Source: Microbacteriaceae bacterium
GTDB taxonomy: Bacteria; Actinomycetota; Actinomycetes; Actinomycetales; Microbacteriaceae
DNA length: 5,152 nt
Reading direction: 5' to 3'
Assembly (NCBI GenBank): GCA_012719255.1
Contig: JAAYAS010000198.1
Location: forward strand, 1 to 5,152
Positions 1 through 5,152 of the stretch are shown here, in pieces (the first letter of the stretch is position 1; each line of letters starts with the position of its first letter). Position numbers and translations under genes: made by a program. The notes under the pieces were generated by a model, which saw only the letters and a list, made by a program, of their open reading frames with translations, did not search any database and was not told the DNA's origin.

Positions 1-303
1 GAGGACGGCGACTCGGAGTTCGGCGACCTCATCGAGGACACCGAGGCGGTCGTGCCCGCCGACGCCGTGAGCTTCACGATGCTGCAGCGCCAGCTCGAGT
101 CGCTGCTCGACTCGCTCTCGGAGCGCGAGGCGGGCGTCATCCGGATGCGCTTCGGCCTCGGCGACGGCATGCCGAAGACCCTCGACCAGATCGGCGAGAC
201 CTTCGGCGTCACCCGCGAGCGCATCCGCCAGATCGAGTCGAAGACGATGGCGAAGCTCCGCCACCCGTCGCGCTCGCAGTCGCTGCGCGACTACCTGGAG
301 TAG
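1..303 (+). CDS. sigA: Principal RNA polymerase sigma factor SigA/RpoD, C-terminal 100 residues (5' end outside window)
   Basis: This is the end of a group 1 sigma-70 factor, the subunit that directs RNA polymerase to housekeeping promoters. The reading frame is open from base 1 and stops with TAG at 301-303. The first visible residues (EDGDSEFGDLIEDTEAV) match the region 3.2 'sigma finger' that reaches toward the active site. Next comes region 4.1 (LESLLDSLSEREAGVIRMRF, about residues 33-52). Region 4.2 follows, with its helix-turn-helix (TLDQIGETFGVTRERIRQIE, about residues 60-79) that reads the -35 element. The tail HPSRSQSLRDYLE is the typical ending of actinobacterial SigA. An in-frame GTG at 52 lies inside the gene and is not a start. 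sigA followed a few genes later by parE is a gene order I recall from actinobacteria such as Streptomyces (hrdB region). The family call is secure. That it is the principal rather than an alternative sigma-70 rests on region 3.2 and the tail. Confidence 0.97.
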   Translation, partial: EDGDSEFGDLIEDTEAVVPADAVSFTMLQRQLESLLDSLSEREAGVIRMRFGLGDGMPKTLDQIGETFGVTRERIRQIESKTMAKLRHPSRSQSLRDYLE

Positions 304-319
304 CATCGTCACCGTTTCC

Positions 320-347
320 CACGGCCCGCGCCCCCGCGCGGGCCGTG
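320..347 (+). terminator. GC-rich hairpin just after sigA, probable terminator without a U tract
   Basis: A perfect 12-bp stem pairs 320-331 (CACGGCCCGCGC) with 336-347 (GCGCGGGCCGTG) around a CCCC loop. It starts 17 nt after the sigA stop codon. No T run follows, so it is not a classical intrinsic terminator. Actinobacteria often end transcripts at strong hairpins lacking a U tract, so termination or 3'-end protection of the sigA mRNA is the likely role. It could also leak into the downstream aminotransferase gene. Confidence 0.6.
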
Positions 348-369
348 CGGGCCCGCCACGACCGCACGG
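343..369 (+). other. Alternative hairpin that overlaps and would compete with the sigA terminator stem
   Basis: Bases 343-350 (CCGTGCGG) are exactly complementary to 362-369 (CCGCACGG), leaving an 11-nt loop. The left arm reuses 343-347, part of the right arm of the 320-347 stem, so the two structures cannot both form fully. That arrangement resembles attenuator-type alternatives, but in DNA this GC-rich such pairings also arise by chance. No leader peptide or ligand-binding fold was recognised in the 96-nt gap. Confidence 0.3.
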
Positions 370-380
370 GCTCGGCGCAG

Positions 381-390
381 TTCGATCGAA
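381..390. promoter_or_regulatory. Perfect 10-bp palindrome TTCGATCGAA upstream of the aminotransferase gene
   Basis: The sequence is its own reverse complement and lies 9 nt before the GTG start, merging with the Shine-Dalgarno AAGGGAG. A bound protein here would block translation or early transcription. It is short, has no second copy in the window, and no regulator is encoded nearby, so operator function is only a possibility. No convincing -35/-10 pair was found between 304 and 399. Confidence 0.2.
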
Positions 391-395
391 GGGAG
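389..395 (+). promoter_or_regulatory. Shine-Dalgarno for the EctB-family gene
   Basis: AAGGGAG ends 4 nt before the GTG at 400-402. It fixes the translation start at this GTG rather than the next in-frame GTG at 412. The resulting N-terminus also matches the expected start of EctB-family proteins. Confidence 0.7.
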
Positions 396-399
396 TGCC

Positions 400-1662
400 G
401 TGGACCTGTCCGTGTTCACCGCAATCGAGTCCGAAGTCCGCAGCTACATCCGCGCCTTCCCGACGGTGTTCGCCACCGCGAAGGGGCAGAAGCTCGTCGA
501 CGAGCGCGGACGGGAGTACATCGACCTCTTCTGCGGTGCCGGCAGCCTGAACTACGGGCACAACGACGACGACATCAAGGCCGCGGTCATCGACTACCTC
601 GCCGGCGACGGCATCCAACACGGGCTCGACATGGCGACGAGCGCCAAGCGCGAGTTCCTCGAGCGCTTCCGCGACCGCATCCTCGAGCCCCGCGGGCTCG
701 ACTACCGCGTGCAGTTCCCCGGCCCCACCGGCGCGAACGCCGTCGAGGCGGCGCTGAAGGCCGCCCGCATGGCGACCGGCCGCACCGGCGTGGTCGCCTT
801 CACTCACGCCTACCACGGCCTCTCGCTCGGCGCCCTCGCCGCGACCGCGAACCAGTGGTTCCGGCAGGCGGCGGGCACGACCCTGAACGACGTGCAGTTC
901 TTCCCGTTCGACGGCTACTACGGCCCCGACATCGACACCGTCGCGCTGCTGCGCACCCACCTCGAGGACCCGTCGAGCGGCCTCGACCTGCCCGCCGCCG
1001 TGATCGTCGAGACGGTGCAGGGCGAGGGCGGCGTCAACGTCGCGAGCGTCGAGTGGCTGCAGGCGCTGCGCGAGCTGTGCACCGAGTTCGGCATCGTGCT
1101 CATCGCCGACGAGATCCAGATCGGCATCGGCCGCTCGGGCCGGTACTTCAGCTTCGAGCGCGCCGGCATCGTGCCCGACATGGTGACGCTGTCGAAGTCG
1201 ATCTCGGGCTACGGCTTCCCGATGTCGCTCACCCTCATCAAGCCCGAGTTCGACGTGTGGAAGCCCGCCATGCACACCGGCACCTTCCGCGGCAACACCA
1301 TCGCCTTCGTCGGCGGCTCGACCGCCATCGAGAAGTTCTGGGCCGACGGCGAGGCCACCGAGGCCCGCATCGCCGAGCGCACCGCCATCGTCGAGGAGCG
1401 CCTCGGCGCGCTCGTCGAGCGCTACCCCGACGACCTCGCGCTGCGCGGCCTCGGCCTCCTCCAGGGCCTCGTCGGCATCCGCGACAACGCCGTCGCCGGC
1501 CGCGTCGCCAAGGAGGCCTTCGAGCGCGGCGTGATCATCGAGGTCTCCGGCGCCCACGACGAGGTGCTCAAGGTGATGCCGACCATCGTCGGCGACGACG
1601 AGACGCTGCGCGCCGGGCTCGACATCGTCGAGGCCGCGGTCGACGCGGTGCTCGCCGCCTGA
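400..1662 (+). CDS. ectB: EctB-family class III PLP aminotransferase (L-2,4-diaminobutyrate--2-oxoglutarate transaminase)
   Basis: The family transfers the amino group of L-glutamate to L-aspartate-4-semialdehyde, giving L-2,4-diaminobutyrate and 2-oxoglutarate in the cytoplasm. The protein has 420 residues, about the length of characterised EctB (421 in Halomonas as I recall). It resembles EctB from end to end, from the N-terminal IESEVRSYIRAFPTVF onward. Visible PLP-fold I landmarks are the cofactor phosphate loop GPTGAN (108-113), an aromatic/His pair in THAYHG, ETVQGEGG in the central region, DEIQ with Asp237 for the pyridine nitrogen, and SKS with Lys266 as the Schiff-base lysine. HTGTFRGN (292-299) is a family signature. 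All key residues are present, so it should be active. The GTG start has a clear Shine-Dalgarno. ectA and ectC, which normally accompany ectB in ectoine operons, are absent. The next gene encodes a CofE-like ligase instead. Diaminobutyrate may therefore serve another product, for example peptidoglycan. A different omega-aminotransferase substrate cannot be excluded. Confidence 0.88.
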   Translation: MDLSVFTAIESEVRSYIRAFPTVFATAKGQKLVDERGREYIDLFCGAGSLNYGHNDDDIKAAVIDYLAGDGIQHGLDMATSAKREFLERFRDRILEPRGLDYRVQFPGPTGANAVEAALKAARMATGRTGVVAFTHAYHGLSLGALAATANQWFRQAAGTTLNDVQFFPFDGYYGPDIDTVALLRTHLEDPSSGLDLPAAVIVETVQGEGGVNVASVEWLQALRELCTEFGIVLIADEIQIGIGRSGRYFSFERAGIVPDMVTLSKSISGYGFPMSLTLIKPEFDVWKPAMHTGTFRGNTIAFVGGSTAIEKFWADGEATEARIAERTAIVEERLGALVERYPDDLALRGLGLLQGLVGIRDNAVAGRVAKEAFERGVIIEVSGAHDEVLKVMPTIVGDDETLRAGLDIVEAAVDAVLAA

Positions 1663-1715
1663 CCCCGCCGCAGACCAGAACCACCGCGCACCGAGAACGA
1701 GCAGGACGCATCCAC

Positions 1716-2429
1716 ATGACCGAACTCCAGGCGAACGACGGCAAGGCCCTCACCTCGACGACCGACGGCGTCGAGTACGAGCGGCTCCCGATCCGGACCC
1801 ACCTCATCCTCGCCGGCGAGGACCTCCGGCAGATCATCCGGCAGTACGCGCAGCCGCACCTGCGGCCCGGCGACGTGCTCTTCGTCACCGAGAAGATCGT
1901 CGCGATCACCCAGGGCCGCTCGATGCTCCTCGACGACATCTCGCCGCGGCCGCTCGCGCGCTTCCTCGCGAAGTACGTGAAGAAGACGCCCCACGGCATC
2001 GGCCTCGGCATGCCCGAGACGATGGAGATGGCGCTGCAGGAGTGCGGCACCCCGCGCATCCTGCTCGCCGCCGCGGTGTCGGTGGTCTCGAAGAAGCTGC
2101 TGCGCCGCGAGGGCGACTTCTACCGCATCGCCGGCGAGAAGGCGCGCTCGATCGACGGTCCGACCGCGGGCACCATCCCGCCGTACAACCAGTCGGTCGT
2201 GCTCGGCCCCGAGCACCCCGAGCGCGTCGCCACCGACCTCAAGGTGATGCTCGGCGGCGACGTCGAGGTGCTCATCGTCGACATCAACGACATCGGCGGC
2301 AACATCCTCGGCTCGACGCTCGGCCGCGAGCGCAACGAGCACTGGCGCAAGGTGCTCGCCGACAACCCGCTCGGCCAGGGCACCCAGTCGACGCCGATCG
2401 GCATCATCCGCGAGGTCGCGAAGGGCTGA
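1716..2429 (+). CDS. CofE-like protein (F420-0:gamma-glutamyl ligase family), probable amide ligase of unknown substrate
   Basis: The 237-residue product resembles the CofE/FbiB N-terminal fold. That family uses GTP and divalent metal to join L-glutamate to coenzyme F420-0 by an amide bond. Supporting landmarks are RPGDVLFVTEKIVAITQGR (about 50-68, compare the 'GDVLVVTQKIVSKAEGR' region of CofE), a SIDGP segment around 145-149 where CofE has 'GVDASN', VVLGPEHPERVATDL (161-175, compare 'LLPxDPDxSA'), and VEVLIVDIND with Asp189. The strand ending at Asp189 is where CofE has its metal-associated 'DTFGRPWR' motif. Here it continues as INDIGGNILGS, so the active-site rim differs. About 20 polar residues precede the domain. 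No membrane segment or signal peptide is visible. ATG at 1716 is the first start after the aminotransferase stop, 53 nt away, with a modest AGGA at 1703-1706. The same strand and short gap suggest one transcript. The fold assignment is fairly good. An F420 role is doubtful given the motif change and the neighbours. Confidence 0.8.
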   Translation: MTELQANDGKALTSTTDGVEYERLPIRTHLILAGEDLRQIIRQYAQPHLRPGDVLFVTEKIVAITQGRSMLLDDISPRPLARFLAKYVKKTPHGIGLGMPETMEMALQECGTPRILLAAAVSVVSKKLLRREGDFYRIAGEKARSIDGPTAGTIPPYNQSVVLGPEHPERVATDLKVMLGGDVEVLIVDINDIGGNILGSTLGRERNEHWRKVLADNPLGQGTQSTPIGIIREVAKG

Positions 2430-2440
2430 GCGCCCGGTGC

Positions 2441-2496
2441 CGCGCACGCGAAGGGGGCCCGTTCCGAGTCGGAACGGGCCCCCTTCGCGATGCGCG
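2441..2496. terminator. Long bidirectional hairpin between convergent genes
   Basis: The core is a perfect 19-bp stem, 2447-2465 (CGCGAAGGGGGCCCGTTCC) with 2471-2489, around the 5-nt loop GAGTC. Six more pairs (2441-2446 with 2491-2496) extend it if the A at 2490 bulges out. It sits 11 nt after the stop of the CofE-like gene and 6 nt past the stop of the minus-strand ATP-grasp gene. It can therefore end both convergent transcripts. The A-rich to T-rich ends of the core (GAAGGGGG / CCCCCTTC) give only two U residues, so U-tract support is weak in either direction. Confidence 0.88.
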
Positions 2497-2502
2497 ACCG
2501 GC

Positions 2503-3510
2503 TCAGCGGCCGATCGCGGCGCGGTACACCGGCAGCAGGCCCCGGCGGATGCCCGACACCGAGGGCTTCGCCTGGAACACGCCGGTGTTGTAGTTGCCCT
2601 CGATGAGCACGGGGCGGTCGGGCGCGATCGCGACGTCCCAGCCGACGTACGGCACCTCGGGGATGCGCGCCGCCGCCTCGCGCACGGCCTGCAGCGCCTC
2701 GGCGAACAGCGGCACCTCGAAGCCGACGATCGGCACGCCCGTGAGCGGGTGGATGCCGTGGGTCGCATTCGAGTCGTCGAACGCGGGGCAGAGGGCGACG
2801 CCCTCGCGCGAGAGCATCGTGTACATGCCGCCGCCGGAGAAGTTGTCGACGTCGCCGCCGGCGCCGATGCGCAGCGCGGTCGCGAGGATGTGCGCGCCGG
2901 AGCCGTCGAACCAGGTGACGATGCGCATGGTGTTCACGCTCGAGGGGTTGAGCTCGGCCATCCGCGGGTGCTGCTGGAGGAACTCCTCGAGGAGGAACTG
3001 CCGGTTGCGGGTGCGCTCGCGCCGGAACGCCGTGAGGTCGGCGATGTCGGCGGTGCGGATGCGCTCGATGCCCTTGCCGCCGAGCGAATCGGGCACCTTC
3101 GCCATGAGGTCGGGGTGGCGGTCGACGAAGGCCCGCAGCGCCTCGTCGTCGGCCTCGCGGAGGTCGAGCCAGTCGCGGCCGAGCACATCGCCGAAGCGGG
3201 CGTTGAAGCGGAGCTTGTCGCTGAGCTCGAGGTTCGCGCGCTTGTCGGTGTCGAGCTGCAGCGTGTAGCGGTTCGACATCGGGTGGGTGATGAAGGTGCG
3301 CCGCTCGGCGGGGGAGAGGATCGCGAAGTCCCAGTCCTGGAAGTCCTGGAAGGCGCAGTCGTAGCGGGCCGACGACCAGAGCATGTCGGCGAGCACGAGG
3401 AGGCGGGGCTTGCGGAACTGCCGGCCGATCGAGCCGGCCATGCGCCACACGCGCGGCAGGTCGATCGCCTTGGCGCGCTCGAGGAAATACGACAGTCGGA
3501 GATTCGGCAC
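2503..3510 (-). CDS. ATP-grasp protein of the sugar-transfer-associated type (PF14397-like), probable carboxylate-amine ligase
   Basis: ATP-grasp enzymes activate a carboxylate as an acyl phosphate and couple it to an amine or thiol; this subgroup is named for frequent neighbourhood with glycosyltransferases. The 335-residue product carries the expected order of motifs. A glycine-rich nucleotide loop (SLGGKGI, 142-148) follows the lysine-bearing strand MAKVPD. Next are EEFLQQH (175-181, hinge between ATP lobes), SSVNTMRIVTW (190-200, the hallmark 'VNTxR'), and GWDVAI...PVLIEGNYNTG (290-310), in which Asp292, Glu304 and Asn306 are the likely metal ligands. The N-terminal about 130 residues form a less conserved pre-grasp part. 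No signal peptide or membrane helix is evident. The GTG at 3510 is the only usual start codon between the upstream in-frame stop (near 3616) and the body of the protein, apart from Met24. No clear Shine-Dalgarno precedes it. It faces the CofE-like gene tail to tail, so it belongs to a separate transcript. The substrate is unknown; a role in cell-envelope or peptide-like amide formation is inference. Confidence 0.85.
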   Translation of the reverse strand: MPNLRLSYFLERAKAIDLPRVWRMAGSIGRQFRKPRLLVLADMLWSSARYDCAFQDFQDWDFAILSPAERRTFITHPMSNRYTLQLDTDKRANLELSDKLRFNARFGDVLGRDWLDLREADDEALRAFVDRHPDLMAKVPDSLGGKGIERIRTADIADLTAFRRERTRNRQFLLEEFLQQHPRMAELNPSSVNTMRIVTWFDGSGAHILATALRIGAGGDVDNFSGGGMYTMLSREGVALCPAFDDSNATHGIHPLTGVPIVGFEVPLFAEALQAVREAAARIPEVPYVGWDVAIAPDRPVLIEGNYNTGVFQAKPSVSGIRRGLLPVYRAAIGR

Positions 3511-3554
3511 GGGTGGGGGCTCGTTTCTCGATCGGGGGCGGCCGGGCGGGCTCC

Positions 3555-3560
3555 ATGCTA
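3555..3560 (-). promoter_or_regulatory. Possible -10 element for the ATP-grasp gene
   Basis: On the minus strand this reads TAGCAT, fitting the actinobacterial TANNNT -10 pattern. It lies 44 nt before the GTG start, implying a 5' leader of roughly 35-40 nt. No recognisable -35 lies upstream, so this is a weak call. Confidence 0.3.
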
Positions 3561-3616
3561 GCCGTCGGGCCGCGCCGCCGCCGGTGCGGCGCCCCGGCCG
3601 CGCGCGCGTGCCGAAC

Positions 3617-3622
3617 TAGACT
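3617..3622 (+). promoter_or_regulatory. Possible -10 element for parE
   Basis: TAGACT fits TANNNT and stands out as an AT-richer island (GAACTAGACT) in very GC-rich DNA, 40 nt before the parE ATG. The -35 position is GC-rich without TTGAC similarity. The divergent 152-nt gap (3511-3662) must hold parE and ATP-grasp promoters unless both rely on readthrough, and nothing else in it looks promoter-like. Confidence 0.35.
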
Positions 3623-3652
3623 GTCGGGGTTCACCGCCGCGTTCGAGACCCC

Positions 3653-3658
3653 GGGAGG
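3653..3658 (+). promoter_or_regulatory. Shine-Dalgarno for parE
   Basis: GGGAGG ends 4 nt before ATG at 3663-3665 and supports that start. The protein then begins about 12 residues before the conserved LEGLEAVRKRPGMYIGS segment. Some actinobacterial ParE proteins as I recall have a longer N-terminal tail. Confidence 0.75.
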
Positions 3659-3662
3659 CACC

Positions 3663-5152
3663 ATGGTCGACGACTACTCCGCCGCGCAGCTGCAGGTGCT
3701 CGAGGGGCTCGAGGCCGTGCGCAAGCGCCCCGGCATGTACATCGGCTCGACCGACTCGCGCGGCCTCATGCACTGCCTCTGGGAGATCATCGACAACTCC
3801 GTCGACGAGGCGCTCGCCGGCCACGGCGACCGCATCGACGTGCGGCTGCTGCCCGACGGCTCGGTCGAGGTCGCCGACCGCGGCCGCGGCATCCCCACCG
3901 ACATCGAGCCGCGCACCGGCCTCACCGGCGTGCAGGTCGTGCTCACGAAGCTCCACGCCGGCGGCAAGTTCGACGCGGCGAACTACGGCGCCGCCGGCGG
4001 TCTCCACGGCGTCGGCGCCTCGGTCGTCAACGCGCTCTCGTCGCGCCTCGACGTCGAGGTCGACCGCGGCGGCCGCACCTGGGTGATGAGCTTCCGGCGC
4101 GGCGTGCCGGGCGTCTTCGCCGACGGCCGCGACGGCCCGAGCCCCGACTCGCCGTTCACCGAGGCCGCCGGCGCCGCCGAGCTGCGCGACGCGGGTCGCG
4201 CCCCGAAGGGCGCCACCGGCACCCGCATCCGCTACTGGGCCGACCCGCAGGTGTTCATCCGCGACGCCGAGTTCAGCCTCGACAAGCTCACCGAGCGGGC
4301 GCGGCAGACCGCCTTCCTCGTGCCCGGCCTCGAGCTCGTCATCGACGACCGCCGCGACCCCGACGAGCCCGAGACCTCGGCGTTCCGCTACGACGGCGGC
4401 ATCGCCGAGTTCGTCGACTTCCTCGCGCCCGACGGCCCCGTCACCGACACCTGGCGCATCCAGGGCGGTGGCGAGTACACCGAGACCGTGCCGGTGCTCG
4501 ACGAGCGCACCGGGCACATGGTGTCGCGCGAGGTCGACCGGCGGATGGAGGTCGACGTCGCGCTGCGCTGGGGCATCGGCTACGAGACGACCGCGCGCAG
4601 CTTCGTGAACATCATCGCCACCCCGAAGGGCGGCACCCACGTCGCCGGCTTCGAGCAGGCGCTGATGAAGGTGATCCGCGACGAGGTCGCCCGCAATGCG
4701 CGGCGCCTCAAGGTCGGCAACGACAAGCTCGACAAGGACGACGTGCTCGCCGGTCTCACCGCGGTCGTCACCGTGCGCATCCCCGAGCCGCAGTTCGAGG
4801 GGCAGACGAAGGAGGTGCTCGGCACCCCGCAGGCCCGGCAGATCGTCGCGAAGACGGTCACCGACGGGCTCAAGGAGCGCTTCGCCTCGACGAAGCGGCC
4901 CGACAGGACCGCCACCGGCATGCTGCTCGAGAAGGTCGTCACCGAGATGAAGTCGCGCATCTCGGCGCGCGCGCACAAGGAGACCCAGCGCCGCAAGAAC
5001 GCGCTCGAGAACTCCTCGCTGCCCTCGAAGCTCGTCGACTGCCGCTCGACCGACGTCGCCCGCTCCGAGCTGTTCATCGTCGAGGGCGACTCGGCGCTCG
5101 GCACCGCGAAGCCCGCGCGCGACAGCGAGTACCAGGCGCTGTTCCCGATCCA
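3663..5152 (+). CDS. parE: DNA topoisomerase IV subunit B (ParE), N-terminal 496 residues, 3' end outside window
   Basis: This is the ATPase subunit of a type IIA topoisomerase that with ParC unlinks daughter chromosomes. Motifs appear in order. VLEGLEAVRKRPGMYIGS opens the GHKL ATPase. EIIDNSVDEA follows with catalytic Glu41 and Mg-binding Asn45. Asp72-Arg-Gly-Arg-Gly is the adenine pocket. GGLHGVGASVVNALS (112-126) forms the ATP lid. The transducer domain carries QTK with Lys383, contacting the ATP gamma-phosphate. The TOPRIM start ELFIVEGDSALGTAK (about 469-483) includes catalytic Glu474. EGDSALGTAK together with LVDCRSTDVARSELF resembles the actinobacterial ParE/GyrB2 lineage near hrdB in Streptomyces more than GyrB, which usually has EGDSAGGSAK. 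Full-length relatives have about 690-700 residues, so roughly 70% is visible. The frame is intact to the last base. It starts a new + strand unit, diverging from the ATP-grasp gene. The type IIA B-subunit call is near certain; ParE over GyrB is strong. Confidence 0.95.
   Translation, partial: MVDDYSAAQLQVLEGLEAVRKRPGMYIGSTDSRGLMHCLWEIIDNSVDEALAGHGDRIDVRLLPDGSVEVADRGRGIPTDIEPRTGLTGVQVVLTKLHAGGKFDAANYGAAGGLHGVGASVVNALSSRLDVEVDRGGRTWVMSFRRGVPGVFADGRDGPSPDSPFTEAAGAAELRDAGRAPKGATGTRIRYWADPQVFIRDAEFSLDKLTERARQTAFLVPGLELVIDDRRDPDEPETSAFRYDGGIAEFVDFLAPDGPVTDTWRIQGGGEYTETVPVLDERTGHMVSREVDRRMEVDVALRWGIGYETTARSFVNIIATPKGGTHVAGFEQALMKVIRDEVARNARRLKVGNDKLDKDDVLAGLTAVVTVRIPEPQFEGQTKEVLGTPQARQIVAKTVTDGLKERFASTKRPDRTATGMLLEKVVTEMKSRISARAHKETQRRKNALENSSLPSKLVDCRSTDVARSELFIVEGDSALGTAKPARDSEYQALFPI

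Noticed and set aside
400..1662. An ectoine biosynthesis operon
   Set aside because: Only the EctB-type gene is present. No ectA acetyltransferase, ectC synthase or ectD hydroxylase is found next to it, so an ectoine operon is not supported by this window.
345..1715. A long + strand open frame running in another register through the aminotransferase gene and joining the CofE-like frame
   Set aside because: The translation is Arg/Pro/His-rich low complexity, typical of a frame shadow in GC-rich DNA. Only the part from the ATG at 1716 looks like a protein, so this is not a fusion.
1422..2768. A 448-codon minus-strand open frame across the aminotransferase and CofE-like genes
   Set aside because: It is Arg/Ala-rich and crosses two real genes, the bidirectional terminator and the end of the ATP-grasp gene. 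No motif supports it.
2437..3561. A 374-codon + strand open frame opposite the ATP-grasp gene
   Set aside because: It is the antisense shadow of a gene with intact ATP-grasp motifs. It also begins inside the terminator hairpin and is low complexity.
3558..4976. A 472-codon minus-strand open frame opposite parE
   Set aside because: The composition is Ala/Val/Gly/His/Arg/Asp low complexity, with no recognisable domain and no ribosome binding site seen. It lies antisense to the clearly coding parE frame.
3663..5152. Gyrase subunit B (gyrB) instead of parE
   Set aside because: EGDSALGTAK, the sequence around it and the sigA neighbourhood fit the actinobacterial ParE lineage. There is no adjacent gyrA, recF or dnaN in view.

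Overview
The window is very GC-rich DNA with strong third-position G/C bias and GTG starts. It carries the housekeeping neighbours sigA (principal sigma factor) and parE (topoisomerase IV subunit B). This pairing and the protein sequences point to a high-GC actinobacterium. My best guess is Micrococcales, perhaps Microbacteriaceae, but that is inferred from recall of gene order and protein style, not from a search.

Layout: (1) Bases 1-303 are the 3' end of sigA on the + strand, followed by GC-rich hairpins. (2) Bases 400-1662 (+) encode a full-length EctB-family PLP aminotransferase (L-2,4-diaminobutyrate--2-oxoglutarate transaminase). (3) Bases 1716-2429 (+) encode a 237-residue CofE-like (F420-0:gamma-glutamyl ligase fold) protein, 53 nt after the aminotransferase and probably in the same transcript. 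(4) A long, almost perfect hairpin at 2441-2496 separates it from a convergent gene. (5) Bases 2503-3510 (-) encode an ATP-grasp protein of the 'sugar-transfer associated' type. (6) A 152-nt divergent intergenic region leads to (7) parE, from 3663 on the + strand, cut by the window end after 496 codons.

The ends are core information-processing genes. The interesting part is the island between them: a diaminobutyrate-forming aminotransferase and two putative amide-ligase-type enzymes. There is no ectA or ectC (ectoine) and no other F420 gene in view. One reading is that the island makes L-2,4-diaminobutyrate and joins it to a carboxylate. Many Microbacteriaceae have diaminobutyrate in a B-type peptidoglycan, so cell-wall assembly is a reasonable hypothesis. 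It is not shown by the sequence. Ectoine or another small-molecule role remains possible if partner genes lie elsewhere.

No tRNA, rRNA, CRISPR array, insertion sequence, phage gene or attachment site was seen.
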